Assembly: GCF_004770895.1 (NCBI RefSeq)
Contig: NZ_RQHS01000018.1
Coordinates: forward strand, 372,001 to 436,000
DNA: 64,000 bases
Direction of reading: 5' to 3'
DNA from: Leptospira dzoumogneensis
Lineage (GTDB): Bacteria > Spirochaetota > Leptospiria > Leptospirales > Leptospiraceae
The notes beneath the pieces were generated by a model. That model saw only the letters and a list, made by a program, of their open reading frames with translations, did no database searches and was not told where the DNA came from. The stretch's first letter is position 1. Each line of letters begins with the position of its first letter. The position numbers and the translations under genes are program-made. This document shows, in pieces, positions 21,262 to 31,169 of the stretch.

Positions 21262-22557
21262 ATGAAGATTCTTTATTTTTCGGACACCTTTTTACCCAAA
21301 ATAGACGGGGTCGCTATTTCAATGAGAAATTTTGCGGAAGCCCTCGCCGAAAGAGGACATGAATTTTTAATTTGTTGTCCACGTTATGGAGAAGGTGACT
21401 TCGATAGAATGGGGGATCATATCCGCCTGGAAAGATTCAGAAGCGGATACCTGCCTAGTTACCCTGATATTAAAGTAGTTTTACCTTCTCCTTCTAAGAT
21501 CAAAAGAGCGATCAAGGAATTCCAGCCTGATCTGGTGCATATCCACACTCCTGGGCTCATGGGAGTCTATGGGATCAATGCCACCGAAAAATACGGGATC
21601 CCGAGTATAGGGACCTATCATACATTGATGTCCGAACAGGATATGTATCTTTCTTTTTACCGCCTTCTTAAACTGGATAAACTTTTCATGAGAATTGGAA
21701 AGTTGAATAAGAAGATCAAGATAAAGGACTTAGTGAAATTTGAAAAATTCGACAAGTTCAATATCCGTAAAAAGATCATTCTGAAAATTACGAATAATTT
21801 ATACGACCGCTGTGATCTGATCATTTCTCCTTCTCATCTGATCAAAAAACAGTTAGAAGAGTTCGGATTAAAGAAACCTGTGGCGGTTATCTCTAACGGA
21901 TTGGATCTTTCTCAGTTTAAAGGAAGCCCTAAAACACTTTCGGAAAGCCCTAAACTTCTGCATGTTGGCAGGATCTCCTACGAGAAAAATTGTGATGTGA
22001 TCATAAACTCTTTCAAATTGATCATAGAGAAGATCCCGTCGGCTACTCTGACGATCATTGGAGATGGACCTGCTTTGGCATCTCTAAAGGTTCAGGCCCA
22101 AAAGTTGGGTATAGACCAAGCAATTACGTTTACCGGTTTTATAGATAGGGCGGAACTTCCGAATCATTACCCGAATTACGATCTATTCTTGACTGCTTCT
22201 ACCATGGAAACCCAAGGACTTGTGATCTTGGAATCTGTGGCCTGCGGTCTTCCTGCAGTGGGCGTGGATTCATTTGCGATCCCGGAACTCGTTCATGACG
22301 GAGTAAACGGATTTATCGCAAAACCATTCGATGTAAGAGATATCGCAGAGAAAACAGTTCGTATTTTAGAAGATCCGGCCATGTATGCTTCCTTCTCCAA
22401 AGAATCCTTAAAGATCTCACAAAGCCATGAAATGAAAGCATGCGTGGATAGAATGGAAGAAGTATATAGATCAGTCGCCGATCAAAAGAATAAAAAGAAG
22501 AAAAGATCCATACTAAATACGATCTTCTCATTGGATCCTTTTGGGATCATGGGCTGA
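21262..22557 (+). CDS. Family 4 (GT-B) glycosyltransferase
   Basis: A 431-residue group 1 glycosyltransferase. The N-terminal domain opens with [19 protein letters not shown] and has [11 protein letters not shown]; the C-terminal domain has [22 protein letters not shown] and the nucleotide-sugar-binding E-X7-E stretch [21 protein letters not shown]. The layout is close to alpha-mannosyl or glucosyl transferases acting on lipids. An unusual Lys-rich helix-like insert lies around 146-180, and the tail has KKKKR, both possible membrane contacts. Its stop codon abuts the stop of the opposing GT9 gene with no gap. Confidence 0.9.
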   Translation: MKILYFSDTFLPKIDGVAISMRNFAEALAERGHEFLICCPRYGEGDFDRMGDHIRLERFRSGYLPSYPDIKVVLPSPSKIKRAIKEFQPDLVHIHTPGLMGVYGINATEKYGIPSIGTYHTLMSEQDMYLSFYRLLKLDKLFMRIGKLNKKIKIKDLVKFEKFDKFNIRKKIILKITNNLYDRCDLIISPSHLIKKQLEEFGLKKPVAVISNGLDLSQFKGSPKTLSESPKLLHVGRISYEKNCDVIINSFKLIIEKIPSATLTIIGDGPALASLKVQAQKLGIDQAITFTGFIDRAELPNHYPNYDLFLTASTMETQGLVILESVACGLPAVGVDSFAIPELVHDGVNGFIAKPFDVRDIAEKTVRILEDPAMYASFSKESLKISQSHEMKACVDRMEEVYRSVADQKNKKKKRSILNTIFSLDPFGIMG

Positions 22558-23616
22558 TCAGAAAAGTGTATTAATATTTTTGATGACGTTGATACGTTTG
22601 ATCACGTCTTCCGGAGTAATTCTTTCCATACAGGCAAAGTCTTTTCGATAACATGTAGTATTTCCGTAAATACTACATGGTCTGCAAGGCAGATCGTCTA
22701 TTTGTAAAACTCCAGTGTCTTCCTGACCAAAAGGTGCAAATCCGGAAAGAGGGTGAGTGGTACCGAATAAGGCGATCACAGGACGTTTCAGAAGTGCCGC
22801 AATATGGATATTGGAAGAATCCATTCCGATAATTACATCCATTCTTTCCATGATCCCTAATTCGCCTCGTATTCCTAGTTTACCGCCGGAAACGATCGTC
22901 ATGGACTGGTCCCCATTTCTCCATTCTTCCATTTGGACCGCTTCTTGGGAGGAACCGAATAAGAAAATTCTAATATTAGGGAATTCTTCTTTTAATAGTT
23001 TGAGAAGTCCCAGACTTTTTTCCATAGGCCATTCTTTCAGTTTATGGCCTGCAAAAGGTGCATATCCCACCCATAGTCCTTCTTTTTTATCTATCTTTCT
23101 GGCAAGAAGGAAGTCTTTTGCATAAATTTTGGACTCAGGGTCCACGTTGATCCAAGGTCCTTTACGGACAGTTGCAGGAAATCCGGCTTTTTCGAAAACT
23201 TTCAGATATCTGTCCACTGTGTGGGGAAGTTTACGCAAAACTTTACGTGTCTTACGGATCTGGCGCATCTTTTCCCTTCTTCCTTTAATGATCCTGAAGA
23301 CTGAAATTCCTCTTATCCAAAAGAAAAAACTGATAAAACGGGATCTAACGCTGGAATGGAGATCTACGATCTTTTCGTAAGGACCTAGTTTATTCAATTC
23401 TTTGAATAAACGATATAAGCCTGAGAGGCCTTTATACTTTTTAAGATTGATCCCGATCACATGGACGTTCGGGATATTATAAAAGAAGGGAGCATAGTTC
23501 CCTCTTGTAACGACAGTGATTTGTATATTCGTATACTTGGCGGCTACGGCGATCAATGCCGGGGCCATCAAGGCGACATCTCCCATCGCTGAGAATCTTA
23601 GCACCAAAAGATTCAT
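22558..23616 (-). CDS. Family 9 glycosyltransferase (heptosyltransferase-like)
   Basis: A 352-residue GT9 protein. VLRFSAMGDVALMAPAL at the N terminus is the heptosyltransferase start motif, and IGMDSSNIHIAALLKRPVIALFGTTHPLSGFAPFG is the nucleotide-sugar site. It probably adds heptose or a similar sugar in lipopolysaccharide synthesis. A CX2C-type cluster CRPCSIYGNTTCYRKDFACM near the C terminus is the usual tail of many GT9 proteins. Its start overlaps the end of the DUF4254 gene by four bases (23613-23616), so the two are co-translated. Confidence 0.9.
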   Translation of the reverse strand: MNLLVLRFSAMGDVALMAPALIAVAAKYTNIQITVVTRGNYAPFFYNIPNVHVIGINLKKYKGLSGLYRLFKELNKLGPYEKIVDLHSSVRSRFISFFFWIRGISVFRIIKGRREKMRQIRKTRKVLRKLPHTVDRYLKVFEKAGFPATVRKGPWINVDPESKIYAKDFLLARKIDKKEGLWVGYAPFAGHKLKEWPMEKSLGLLKLLKEEFPNIRIFLFGSSQEAVQMEEWRNGDQSMTIVSGGKLGIRGELGIMERMDVIIGMDSSNIHIAALLKRPVIALFGTTHPLSGFAPFGQEDTGVLQIDDLPCRPCSIYGNTTCYRKDFACMERITPEDVIKRINVIKNINTLF

Positions 23617-24215
23617 GCTTGTTTTGTATATAAGGAAGGGTTCAGATTTTTGTCGTTATACATTTTCATCTGCCTATACACCTTATAGAATTTATCTCCT
23701 TTAGATAAATCGTCCAGAAGTTCATCCAGACATTTGGAAAGATCGGTTCTTTGTTCCAGTAAAACATTCAGTTTGTTTTGGCAGGTAATGATATGATCAG
23801 GGCTCACATCCTTTCTTTCCGTTTGTTCTTTCATATGATAAATTTTGAGTTCCAGGATGCTCATCCTGTCTATCAGCCAAGCCGGGGTTTCCGAGTTCAT
23901 TCTGGCATTCGGCTTTCTTTCCACAGACTTGTACATCGCGGAGATCTGGTCGTCGATCTGCTCTACAAGGTCAGTCCTTTCCTGGTTCAAAGCGTCTATT
24001 TTTCTTTTGAACTGGACTAGCTCCTTATCAGGAAGGTCAGGCCTTCTGATCTCGTCCTCTACATGCCATTGGATGGTATCTATTTGGTTTTTTTGGTAAA
24101 ATAGGAACTCTAGGGAGGACTTAGGGAATGGATTCGGAGAAAGTTCTTCCGCTTTATGCCAGTCCGTGACGGAATTTCTGAATATCTCAACCACTTTGGC
24201 CGATTCTAACTTCAT
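23613..24215 (-). CDS. DUF4254 protein, helical, linked to glycosyltransferase 9
   Basis: A 200-residue, entirely helical protein matching my memory of DUF4254: FYQKNQIDTIQWHVEDEIRRPD, then RKIDALNQERTDLVEQID and LNVLLEQRTDLSKCLDELL repeats. No catalytic motif is visible. The family is commonly found beside GT9 or other lipopolysaccharide genes, and here the gene overlaps the GT9 gene, so a helper role in glycan assembly is inferred. Its promoter must lie in the 127-bp gap shared with the patatin gene. Confidence 0.82.
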   Translation of the reverse strand: MKLESAKVVEIFRNSVTDWHKAEELSPNPFPKSSLEFLFYQKNQIDTIQWHVEDEIRRPDLPDKELVQFKRKIDALNQERTDLVEQIDDQISAMYKSVERKPNARMNSETPAWLIDRMSILELKIYHMKEQTERKDVSPDHIITCQNKLNVLLEQRTDLSKCLDELLDDLSKGDKFYKVYRQMKMYNDKNLNPSLYTKQA

Positions 24216-24342
24216 CGGAGCTAGAATTTACGCGATAGACCAAAAATCAAGAGGATTTCCTACTAATCGGTCCGTCGGCTAATACCGGAAGAATCTAGTT
24301 CCGCTTTACAAAATAAATTTCCCAGGTTAGGATTTTGCCCGC

Positions 24343-26097
24343 ATGAAAAAAATAGTACCTCCGGAAGCGTTGCAATTTTTAGCGTCTATCCCCTTGTTCA
24401 AGGGTCTCCCGAGAAAATTATTGGTCTTACTTTACGGTCATATAGAAGAGAGGAACGTTCACAATCATACTGTTATTTACTATAAGGGAGAGATCTCCAA
24501 GGAACTTTACATAATCCGTCACGGAGAGGTAATGATGACCTTAGGAGAAGCGGGTAAAACGGTTCGTTACTTGGGAGAAGGCGACGTATTCGCGGAGAAT
24601 AGCGTTCTTACAAGAACCGCTCATACAGGCTCGGCTACCGCAATTCTTGATACATTATTATATGTTCTGGATGGAGAATATTTTCTAAAACTAGCCGCAA
24701 AAGAAAGAGTCCTTTCCCAAAACCTAATGAGACTGATGGGAATGAGAATGAGAGAAGTGATGGAAGATTCTTCCAGCCAAATACATTCTCCCAGAAGACT
24801 CGTATGTCATATCCCTATAGAAGAAGTAGAAGATTTTAAAGTACATCTAGAATCAATCGTAGATAACGGCAGAAAATCCCACGAAGGACATGTTTCCCTT
24901 TTGAGAATGGATACATTCAAAGGAAAATCCGTTTCCGAGATGGTGCGTACGATTGCAGGTCTTAGAAAGAAGTCTTCCATACTACATCTGTATTTTAAAA
25001 ATCCAGAGATCCAACCCGAGCTGGATAAACTAGTCCAACAATGCGACCAGATCGTTTTCTGGGAAGAAAAACCGGAAAGAAATCTGAAACAGAAAAATGA
25101 GATCTTAGGCTATTGGGAACCAAGGATACGGAATTTTTCCGGAAGGACTTCCCGTATCATAGTTTCCGAAAACGGATTAAGAAAACATGAAGAATCCGCC
25201 AACCAAAAAGTATTTTATAAGGGTGAAACATTCGCAAGATATTTGGTTTCAAGGACAAGAGGACTTGCGCTGGGTGGAGGAGGAGCAAGAGCACTTGCTC
25301 ATGTCGGTCTTCTAAAAGTTTTAGAAAGAGAAGGGATCCGTTTTGATTTTGTAAGCGGTTCTTCTTTCGGTGCAGTGATCGGTGCGCTTTATGCAAGAGG
25401 AGAAAATACTGATTCTATCTTCAAAATGATCGGTAAGTTTTTCGGTGGAATAGAAAAACCGTTCGATCCTACCATCCCGCTTATCTCCTTCTTCAAAGGA
25501 AAAAGAATGCTCAGAATGTTAAAGGATGCATTCGGCACTCAATTGATAGAAGATCTAAAGATCCCGTTCGCAACTTCCGCAGTGGATCTTCATAGCGGAC
25601 AAGAATATGTAATGGACCAAGGACCTATCTGGGAAGCACTTGCAGCTGCAATGAGTCTGCCTGGTATGTTCCCGCCTGTATTCAAAGGAGATCATCTTTT
25701 GATAGATGGAGGGGTGATCAATAATGTTCCGGAAAACCTGATCCGCAGAAAAGGTGCAGATGTGATCTTATCCGTGAACGTTTCTCCTCTCAGAGACGAA
25801 GGGATCGTCAGACTTTTAGAAGATAGAAAGGTAACCGGAAAATCATTCTTCAAAAATTTATGGGAAGATATTACTTATCCTCCTATTTTAAAGATCATGG
25901 CAAGAGCGATTACCTTAGAGGGAAGAGAGATCACTAAATTAAGAAAAGAAAAAATGGATCTTTTTATCAATTTGCATATAGAAGAATTCGCATTTACGGA
26001 TTTCGGAAAGTATAAGGAAATCATTAAGAAAGGAGAATTGGAAACGGAAGCCGCGATCGGTGATATCCGTAAACTATTCTTCCCTTCCGAAAAATAA
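24343..26097 (+). CDS. Patatin-like phospholipase with N-terminal cNMP-binding domain
   Basis: A 584-residue protein of the NTE/RssA-like class. Residues ~13-130 form a cyclic-nucleotide-binding fold (PLFKGLPRKLL ... GEVMMTLGEAG ... LGEGDVFAENSVLT). The patatin core begins at 305 with the oxyanion loop GLALGGGGARALAHVG, nucleophile Ser341 in GSSFG and catalytic Asp455 in DGG. Relatives such as human NTE hydrolyse phospholipids and lysophospholipids. The RAHTGS stretch resembles a cAMP phosphate-binding cassette with a His. Its TAA abuts the TAA of the opposing gene with no gap. Confidence 0.92.
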   Translation: MKKIVPPEALQFLASIPLFKGLPRKLLVLLYGHIEERNVHNHTVIYYKGEISKELYIIRHGEVMMTLGEAGKTVRYLGEGDVFAENSVLTRTAHTGSATAILDTLLYVLDGEYFLKLAAKERVLSQNLMRLMGMRMREVMEDSSSQIHSPRRLVCHIPIEEVEDFKVHLESIVDNGRKSHEGHVSLLRMDTFKGKSVSEMVRTIAGLRKKSSILHLYFKNPEIQPELDKLVQQCDQIVFWEEKPERNLKQKNEILGYWEPRIRNFSGRTSRIIVSENGLRKHEESANQKVFYKGETFARYLVSRTRGLALGGGGARALAHVGLLKVLEREGIRFDFVSGSSFGAVIGALYARGENTDSIFKMIGKFFGGIEKPFDPTIPLISFFKGKRMLRMLKDAFGTQLIEDLKIPFATSAVDLHSGQEYVMDQGPIWEALAAAMSLPGMFPPVFKGDHLLIDGGVINNVPENLIRRKGADVILSVNVSPLRDEGIVRLLEDRKVTGKSFFKNLWEDITYPPILKIMARAITLEGREITKLRKEKMDLFINLHIEEFAFTDFGKYKEIIKKGELETEAAIGDIRKLFFPSEK

Positions 26098-26727
26098 TTA
26101 GAGATAGCTTAGGATCTTTTCCTGGAGTCTGTCGGAATGTTTTCTCCAGGAAAGTTTCCATTCTTCACTTCCTTTCGGTCCTACTTTGTTCGTAAGCGCG
26201 AATATGGTACCGAAAGGAATATTAAACAGATTGCATACTTTTGCAAGACCGAACGCTTCCATATTTTCGAAGCCTAAACTTTCTCCCTTGATCCTTTCCA
26301 ATGCGCGCGGGCTCAAATCCTCTAATGTGACCGAACCTGTTCCGTTGGTTGCGGATTCCACAAAATCATTCCCGTCAAATGGGAATTGTAAATTTGGGAA
26401 TTCATATTTAAAGGTCATACTTTCAGGTAGTCTGATCTTTTTGTCTAAGAATGCGATTTGGTAATTTGCGAATACTTTTGAAATCCCGAATTTACCTTCC
26501 CAATCTTTTCGGGGGATCCAGTTATAAACACCGGCGGAGCCAATCCCAAAAATCGCCTTAGGTTTCCAGGTAGAAGGATCTGAAAGATATTTCTGGAGAT
26601 TGATTGCTGCTTCCAATTCTCCAATGCCGGCTTCGAAGGTATGGATCTTGGGATCCGATTTTAATTTGTCGATTTCTCCCGCGAAAGCCGCGCAGAAAAG
26701 GATATCCTGGATTTTAAGGTCGCTCAT
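26098..26727 (-). CDS. mqnB: Futalosine hydrolase-like nucleosidase
   Basis: A 209-residue member of the purine nucleoside phosphorylase/hydrolase superfamily. GIGELEAAINLQKYL, AIFGIGSAGVY, FENMEAFGLAKVCNLFNIPFG and ALTNKVGPKGSEEW are seen; the Asn in the last motif, in place of the Asp of MTA/SAH nucleosidase, is typical of MqnB, which splits futalosine in the alternative menaquinone pathway. Alternatively it could be an MTA/SAH-type nucleosidase. It lies four bases after the acyl-CoA ligase gene, as the last gene of the argC operon. Confidence 0.7.
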   Translation of the reverse strand: MSDLKIQDILFCAAFAGEIDKLKSDPKIHTFEAGIGELEAAINLQKYLSDPSTWKPKAIFGIGSAGVYNWIPRKDWEGKFGISKVFANYQIAFLDKKIRLPESMTFKYEFPNLQFPFDGNDFVESATNGTGSVTLEDLSPRALERIKGESLGFENMEAFGLAKVCNLFNIPFGTIFALTNKVGPKGSEEWKLSWRKHSDRLQEKILSYL

Positions 26728-26731
26728 CTGA

Positions 26732-28660
26732 TTAAAGAAAGATCGTTTTTATCAGATGCGCATAGAGTTCTGCAACCTTATTTCTTTTTACTTTCATGGT
26801 TTCGGTGAGTTCTTTTCCTTTTTCGAACTCCTTGTCTAAAAGACGAAACTCGTTAATTTTTTCGAAGTTTTTAAATCCGTTCTTTTCGGAGATGGTATTT
26901 TTGATCAGATCCTTATAAAACTTCAGTATCCTTGGGTCTTGGACTAGGGCTGAATTGTCATTTGGCAGACGAACACCCTGGGAGGAAAAATGATCTCTGA
27001 GTTTGGCAAAATCCGGAACGATCAATACTGCCAAAAACTTTTGGTCCTGGCCAATTACCACCGCAGTCAATACCCAGCCGGTCTCTAAAATTTTTCCTTC
27101 TATAGGTTCAGGCTCCACATTCTCTCCGGAAGAAAGAACGATCGTATCCTTTGCTCTACCTGCAAATTTTAACTCGCCCGTTTTAGTCCAAACGAACAAG
27201 TCTCCTGAGTTAAACCATCCATCCGAAAAGTTGGACCCAGTGAGTTCCGCATTTTTATAATAGCCTGCGGTTACATGCGGACCCTTATGCCAGGCGATCC
27301 CTTTGTCTCCCGGTTTGGAAACCACAATATTTTGCTCATTTACTAATTTGATATGTGCCCCTGGAAACACAGGTCCTATCGATCCTGTTTTGGGGATCGG
27401 GAAACTTCCCAAGGCTCCCATCCCTGTAGTCTCGGTCATTCCGTATGTTTCTATAATCGGAACTCCCATAGAGCGAAAGAAAAATTGGATCTTAGGAGGC
27501 ATTGCTCCTGCGCCGCAGAATGCAAACTTAAGTTGTCCACCGAATAACGCTCTCACAGGCGCAAGAACCTTCTGAGCTAGAATATTCAAAGAATAGAATA
27601 TAGGAAGAAGTAGGGTAGAAACCACTGTGTCTGTTAATATCTCCTCTTTATTCGATTCTTCCGTTTCCGAATAATTTCCGGTGACAGTATCTAATAGAGA
27701 GTTATAAGTCTCTGCGATCCGAACCGCGGTTTTAAAAACGGCAAGTTTGAGCGGAGAAGATTTAGAAACCTTGTCCCAGATCCTTCGATACAACGCTTCC
27801 CAAACTCTCGGAACGGAAACAAGAACTGTAGGTTTAATGATCTCGAAATCACGAGTGAGCTGAGAAACATTGGAGCAGGCGAGTGAGGCCCCCCAGGAAA
27901 GAAGTGCCGTTTCTAAAATCCTTTCCGCGATATGCCAAGGAGGAAGGAAGACCACAACTCTGTCGGAATAATTTGCAGGTACAAATTGTTGCAACTGATC
28001 GATCGTCCAGGTAAAGGATCTATGTTTTAAGACCACACCTTTTGGAACTCCGGTGGTCCCGGAAGTATAGATGATCGTCGCTATATCATTCTCTGTTAAG
28101 GATTCTCCGATGGAATGTAAAAGGGACTTTCCTTTCTTCTCCACCCAGGTTCGTCCCTGAGAGATCGCAGTTTCTAGGTCTATGAATTCGATTTTAGGAT
28201 AAGCCGCTTTTAGTTTTGCCAAAGAGGCAAAGTTCTCTTCAGACTCTATGAGTATTACGGTTTCTAGATGTTTTAATCTGTTTAGGATATTTCCCAGCTT
28301 GACCAGGACCTGTTCTTTTTCTATAAATGTGATCTTGGATTCTGTATGATCTAAGATATAAAATATCTCTTCTTCGCTTGCATCACATCCTCTTGGAACA
28401 TCCGCTCCACCTGAACACATTACGGAGAAGGAGCATAATGCCCATTCTGTCCTATTATCACAGAATAAGCCTACCTTATCTCCTTTGTTCAGATTTTTCT
28501 GTCTGAAAAAACCGGAAAGATTTTCCAGATTCAAAAACCATTCCGAATACGAGATCCCGGAGAATGATTTTAATTTTTCATCCCAGATCCATTGGAAGGG
28601 CCTGTCTTTGTAATGGATACAAGAGTCCCTGACCAGATGATAGATGCTTCTTTTTTCCAT
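26732..28660 (-). CDS. AMP-dependent long-chain acyl-CoA ligase
   Basis: A 642-residue adenylate-forming enzyme of usual length. The ATP loop ATIIYTSGTTGVPKGVVLKH, the ETYGMTETTGMGA segment, WFNSGDLFVWTKTGELKFAGRAKDTIVLSSGENVEPEPIE hinge and the C-terminal Lys region are intact. It likely activates long-chain fatty acids as acyl-AMP then acyl-CoA, close to the FAA/ACSL branch. It starts five bases after argC and is followed by the nucleosidase gene. No palindromic operator of the fadH kind was seen upstream. Confidence 0.9.
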   Translation of the reverse strand: MEKRSIYHLVRDSCIHYKDRPFQWIWDEKLKSFSGISYSEWFLNLENLSGFFRQKNLNKGDKVGLFCDNRTEWALCSFSVMCSGGADVPRGCDASEEEIFYILDHTESKITFIEKEQVLVKLGNILNRLKHLETVILIESEENFASLAKLKAAYPKIEFIDLETAISQGRTWVEKKGKSLLHSIGESLTENDIATIIYTSGTTGVPKGVVLKHRSFTWTIDQLQQFVPANYSDRVVVFLPPWHIAERILETALLSWGASLACSNVSQLTRDFEIIKPTVLVSVPRVWEALYRRIWDKVSKSSPLKLAVFKTAVRIAETYNSLLDTVTGNYSETEESNKEEILTDTVVSTLLLPIFYSLNILAQKVLAPVRALFGGQLKFAFCGAGAMPPKIQFFFRSMGVPIIETYGMTETTGMGALGSFPIPKTGSIGPVFPGAHIKLVNEQNIVVSKPGDKGIAWHKGPHVTAGYYKNAELTGSNFSDGWFNSGDLFVWTKTGELKFAGRAKDTIVLSSGENVEPEPIEGKILETGWVLTAVVIGQDQKFLAVLIVPDFAKLRDHFSSQGVRLPNDNSALVQDPRILKFYKDLIKNTISEKNGFKNFEKINEFRLLDKEFEKGKELTETMKVKRNKVAELYAHLIKTIFL

Positions 28661-28665
28661 AGGGA

Positions 28666-29679
28666 TTAGGAAAGCAGACCCAGAGTTTCCGACTCGTTCA
28701 ACATTAAATTTATATTCTGTAATGCCTGGCTGGCCGCTCCCTTCATTAGATTATCCAAAGCGGAAACGATCGTGATATTTTTGCCTCTTTGTCTAAGGCT
28801 TATATCCAAGAAATTTGTATGTTGCACTTTCGCTAGATCGATCTCTTCCGGAGTTTTTCTGATCCGGACAAACGGCTCCGATTTGGAATTTTCCAGCAGA
28901 GTTTCTAAGAAAGGCAGATTTTCTGAATTTGCCTCCAGATAGATCGTGGATAAGATCCCTCTATACACCGGAAGTAAATGAGGTACGAATAAAATTTCAG
29001 GTTCGGAAAGTCCCGATCCTGCAAAACAATATTCTTGTATCTCGGGCTCATGCTGGTGGCTCAGAATTTTATAAGCTCTGAAGTTTTCATACACACCGTT
29101 GAATGAAAATCCCCCGTCTTCTACTCTTCCTCCTGCGCCGCTGATCCCTGATTTACAGTCCGCTACGATCCTAGGTTTGATCTCTTTTCTGAGATTTCCT
29201 AAAAGATATAGAGCTAAGATCACAGAAGTGGAGAAACATCCAGGATTGGAAACAAAGTCTGCACCTTTCAGTTTGTCCCTGAATATTTCCGGAATACCGA
29301 ATACTGCCTTATCCGTTAAAGAGAAGCTGGTATGTTTTAATTTATAATTGGTTTCGAATTTTTCTTGGTTATGAAGACGGTATACTCCGGAAAGATCGAT
29401 TACCTTATGACCTTTGTCCAAAAACTTGGGAGCTAATTCTAGGGAAGCATCGTTAGGAACTGCAAGTACTACGAGAGATCCTTTGGGGACCTCGTCCTCA
29501 TGTTTTTTGAAAACTAGATCTTTAGGAGAGATTAGATCCGGAAAAACTTCGGAAAGAGATTTGCCAGCGAGTTTATCGCTAGTAACATGCACCGCTTTGT
29601 ATTTTGGATGGCGGGCGAGTAATCCTAATAATTCTTTTCCTGTAAATCCGCCTGCTCCGATGATGCTTATCTCTGACAT
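28666..29679 (-). CDS. argC: N-acetyl-gamma-glutamyl-phosphate reductase
   Basis: A 337-residue ArgC, reducing N-acetylglutamyl phosphate in arginine synthesis. The NADP-binding start [22 protein letters not shown], the active-site Cys in [18 protein letters not shown] and the catalytic His region [13 protein letters not shown] are visible. The start ATG at 29679 has AGGA at good spacing. It leads a three-gene minus-strand run with the acyl-CoA ligase and the nucleosidase, which have no evident link to arginine. The recA terminator lies upstream. Confidence 0.95.
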   Translation of the reverse strand: MSEISIIGAGGFTGKELLGLLARHPKYKAVHVTSDKLAGKSLSEVFPDLISPKDLVFKKHEDEVPKGSLVVLAVPNDASLELAPKFLDKGHKVIDLSGVYRLHNQEKFETNYKLKHTSFSLTDKAVFGIPEIFRDKLKGADFVSNPGCFSTSVILALYLLGNLRKEIKPRIVADCKSGISGAGGRVEDGGFSFNGVYENFRAYKILSHQHEPEIQEYCFAGSGLSEPEILFVPHLLPVYRGILSTIYLEANSENLPFLETLLENSKSEPFVRIRKTPEEIDLAKVQHTNFLDISLRQRGKNITIVSALDNLMKGAASQALQNINLMLNESETLGLLS

Positions 29680-29736
29680 GGATCTTCCTTTTGACTAGCG
29701 TTTGAAACAATCCTAAAAATCGGGACTAGGCTTGGA

Positions 29737-29769
29737 ATAAAAAAACGCCGGATGAGATTTCATCCGGCG
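29737..29769 (-). terminator. Intrinsic terminator downstream of recA
   Basis: CGCCGGATGA (29746-29755) and TCATCCGGCG (29760-29769) make a perfect 10-bp GC-rich stem with a GATT loop, and on the minus strand the stem is followed directly by a T-tract (29739-29745). It lies 35 bases beyond the recA stop and insulates argC. Confidence 0.9.
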
Positions 29770-29804
29770 GTCAATGGTTTCTAAAAAGAAAGCCAGTAGT
29801 AATA

Positions 29805-30893
29805 TTAGCCTGCTGCTTTTTGGGCTTCTTCGGACGGCTGAGCAGGCGGTAGTTTGCCGTCAGGTGCTAAAGGGGGTAATCCGTTCAGATCTCTTACCAT
29901 ATTTTCTACTTGGAAGGCGATCTCTGGATTTGATTTCAGATATTCTTTAGCTGCTTCTTTTCCTTGGCCTATCTTTTCCGTATTATAGGAATACCAGGCT
30001 CCGGATTTGCTAATAATGTCGTGTTTTACCCCTAAGTCAACGAGAGAACTTTCTCGGCTGATCCCTGTGTTAAAGATTATGTCGAATTCCGCCTGACGGA
30101 AAGGTGGTGCCATTTTGTTTTTTACAACTTTTACACGCACTCTATTCCCAGTGGCTTCTTCCTTCTCTTTAAGTGTCTCTATCTTACGGATGTCTAAACG
30201 AACCGTACTATAAAACTTTAATGCGTTTCCACCGGTTGTTGTTTCAGGAGAACCGAACATAACACCTATCTTCATACGTATCTGGTTGATGAAGATAACG
30301 ACAGTCTTTGACTTAGAAATGGTTCCAGTCAGTTTACGAAGTGCTTGGGACATAAGTCTCGCTTGCAGACCCATATGAGAATCTCCCATATCGCCTTCGA
30401 TCTCTGCCTTAGGAACCAACGCAGCGACCGAGTCTAAAACCACGATATCGATCGCGTTACTTCGAACTAGAGATTCACAAATTTCTAATGCTTCTTCTCC
30501 GTTGTCCGGTTGAGAAACTAATAGTTCCTCTAAGTTGACTCCTAACTTTTTAGCGTAAGCAGGATCCAATGCGTGTTCTGCATCTATAAACGCTGCAACT
30601 CCGCCTCTTTTTTGGCATTCTGCAATTGCCGAAAGTGTAAGAGTGGTCTTTCCGGAAGACTCTGGACCGTAGATCTCTACAATCCTTCCTAATGGATAAC
30701 CACCGATCCCTAATGCGATATCCAAATCCAGGGATCCTGTAGGAATAACAGGGGCAACTGTAGCTGCAGATGCAGCTCCCAAGCGCATAATGGATCCCTT
30801 ACCGAATTGTTTTTCGATTTGGGTCATTGCCTGGTCTATGGCCTGGCGCTTGGAATCATCCAAACCCTGTGCTTCTTCTTTTTGCTTTTTCAT
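29805..30893 (-). CDS. recA: Recombinase RecA
   Basis: A RecA protein of 362 residues. [12 protein letters not shown] is the Walker A loop and VVLDSVAAL the Walker B; the L1/L2 DNA-binding loops and the ATP-cap [26 protein letters not shown] type segments are in place, and the tail is Pro/Ala rich. The ATG at 30893 is preferred since AAGGAG lies just upstream; an in-frame TTG at 30920 lacks a site. It is followed by a strong terminator and preceded by a ~275-bp gap with an imperfect SOS-like box, so it is probably transcribed alone and induced by DNA damage. Confidence 0.97.
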   Translation of the reverse strand: MKKQKEEAQGLDDSKRQAIDQAMTQIEKQFGKGSIMRLGAASAATVAPVIPTGSLDLDIALGIGGYPLGRIVEIYGPESSGKTTLTLSAIAECQKRGGVAAFIDAEHALDPAYAKKLGVNLEELLVSQPDNGEEALEICESLVRSNAIDIVVLDSVAALVPKAEIEGDMGDSHMGLQARLMSQALRKLTGTISKSKTVVIFINQIRMKIGVMFGSPETTTGGNALKFYSTVRLDIRKIETLKEKEEATGNRVRVKVVKNKMAPPFRQAEFDIIFNTGISRESSLVDLGVKHDIISKSGAWYSYNTEKIGQGKEAAKEYLKSNPEIAFQVENMVRDLNGLPPLAPDGKLPPAQPSEEAQKAAG

Positions 30894-31120
30894 GGACTCT
30901 TTAGCTCCTTCTCTTGCCAAGACCCGGTTCCCCCTCAGATAAAACTGCGTGTACTTTTTTAATGGGAATCAATCTTTTCTAATAGGAAGGATACTCTTAG
31001 TCCCGGACAAATTCCAGGTCGGATCTAAAAAAACCTTCAGGATTCCCTGAGAAAAGTTTCTAATGAAATCATTCTTATGTCACCCAAAAAATTGGATCAA
31101 GGGTGAAAAAAGTGCAAATA

Positions 31121-31133
31121 TTTGTATAGTAAA
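31121..31133 (-). promoter_or_regulatory. Imperfect SOS (LexA) box upstream of recA
   Basis: On the minus strand the site reads TTTACTATACAAA, one base off TTTG-N5-CAAA, the LexA box I recall for Leptospira. It is about 230 bases before the recA ATG, next to AT-rich sequence. The distance is long and the match imperfect, so the function is uncertain. A weak hairpin with a T7 run (31027-31050) lies between it and recA. Confidence 0.3.
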
Positions 31134-31169
31134 TATGGTTGTAGTAAAACGGGCACGTAAAAACAAGGC

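Noticed and set aside
31027..31050. Terminator between the 31170 gene and recA
   Set aside because: The stem is only five base pairs (TCAGG/CCTGA), though followed by seven T on the minus strand; too weak to list as a feature.
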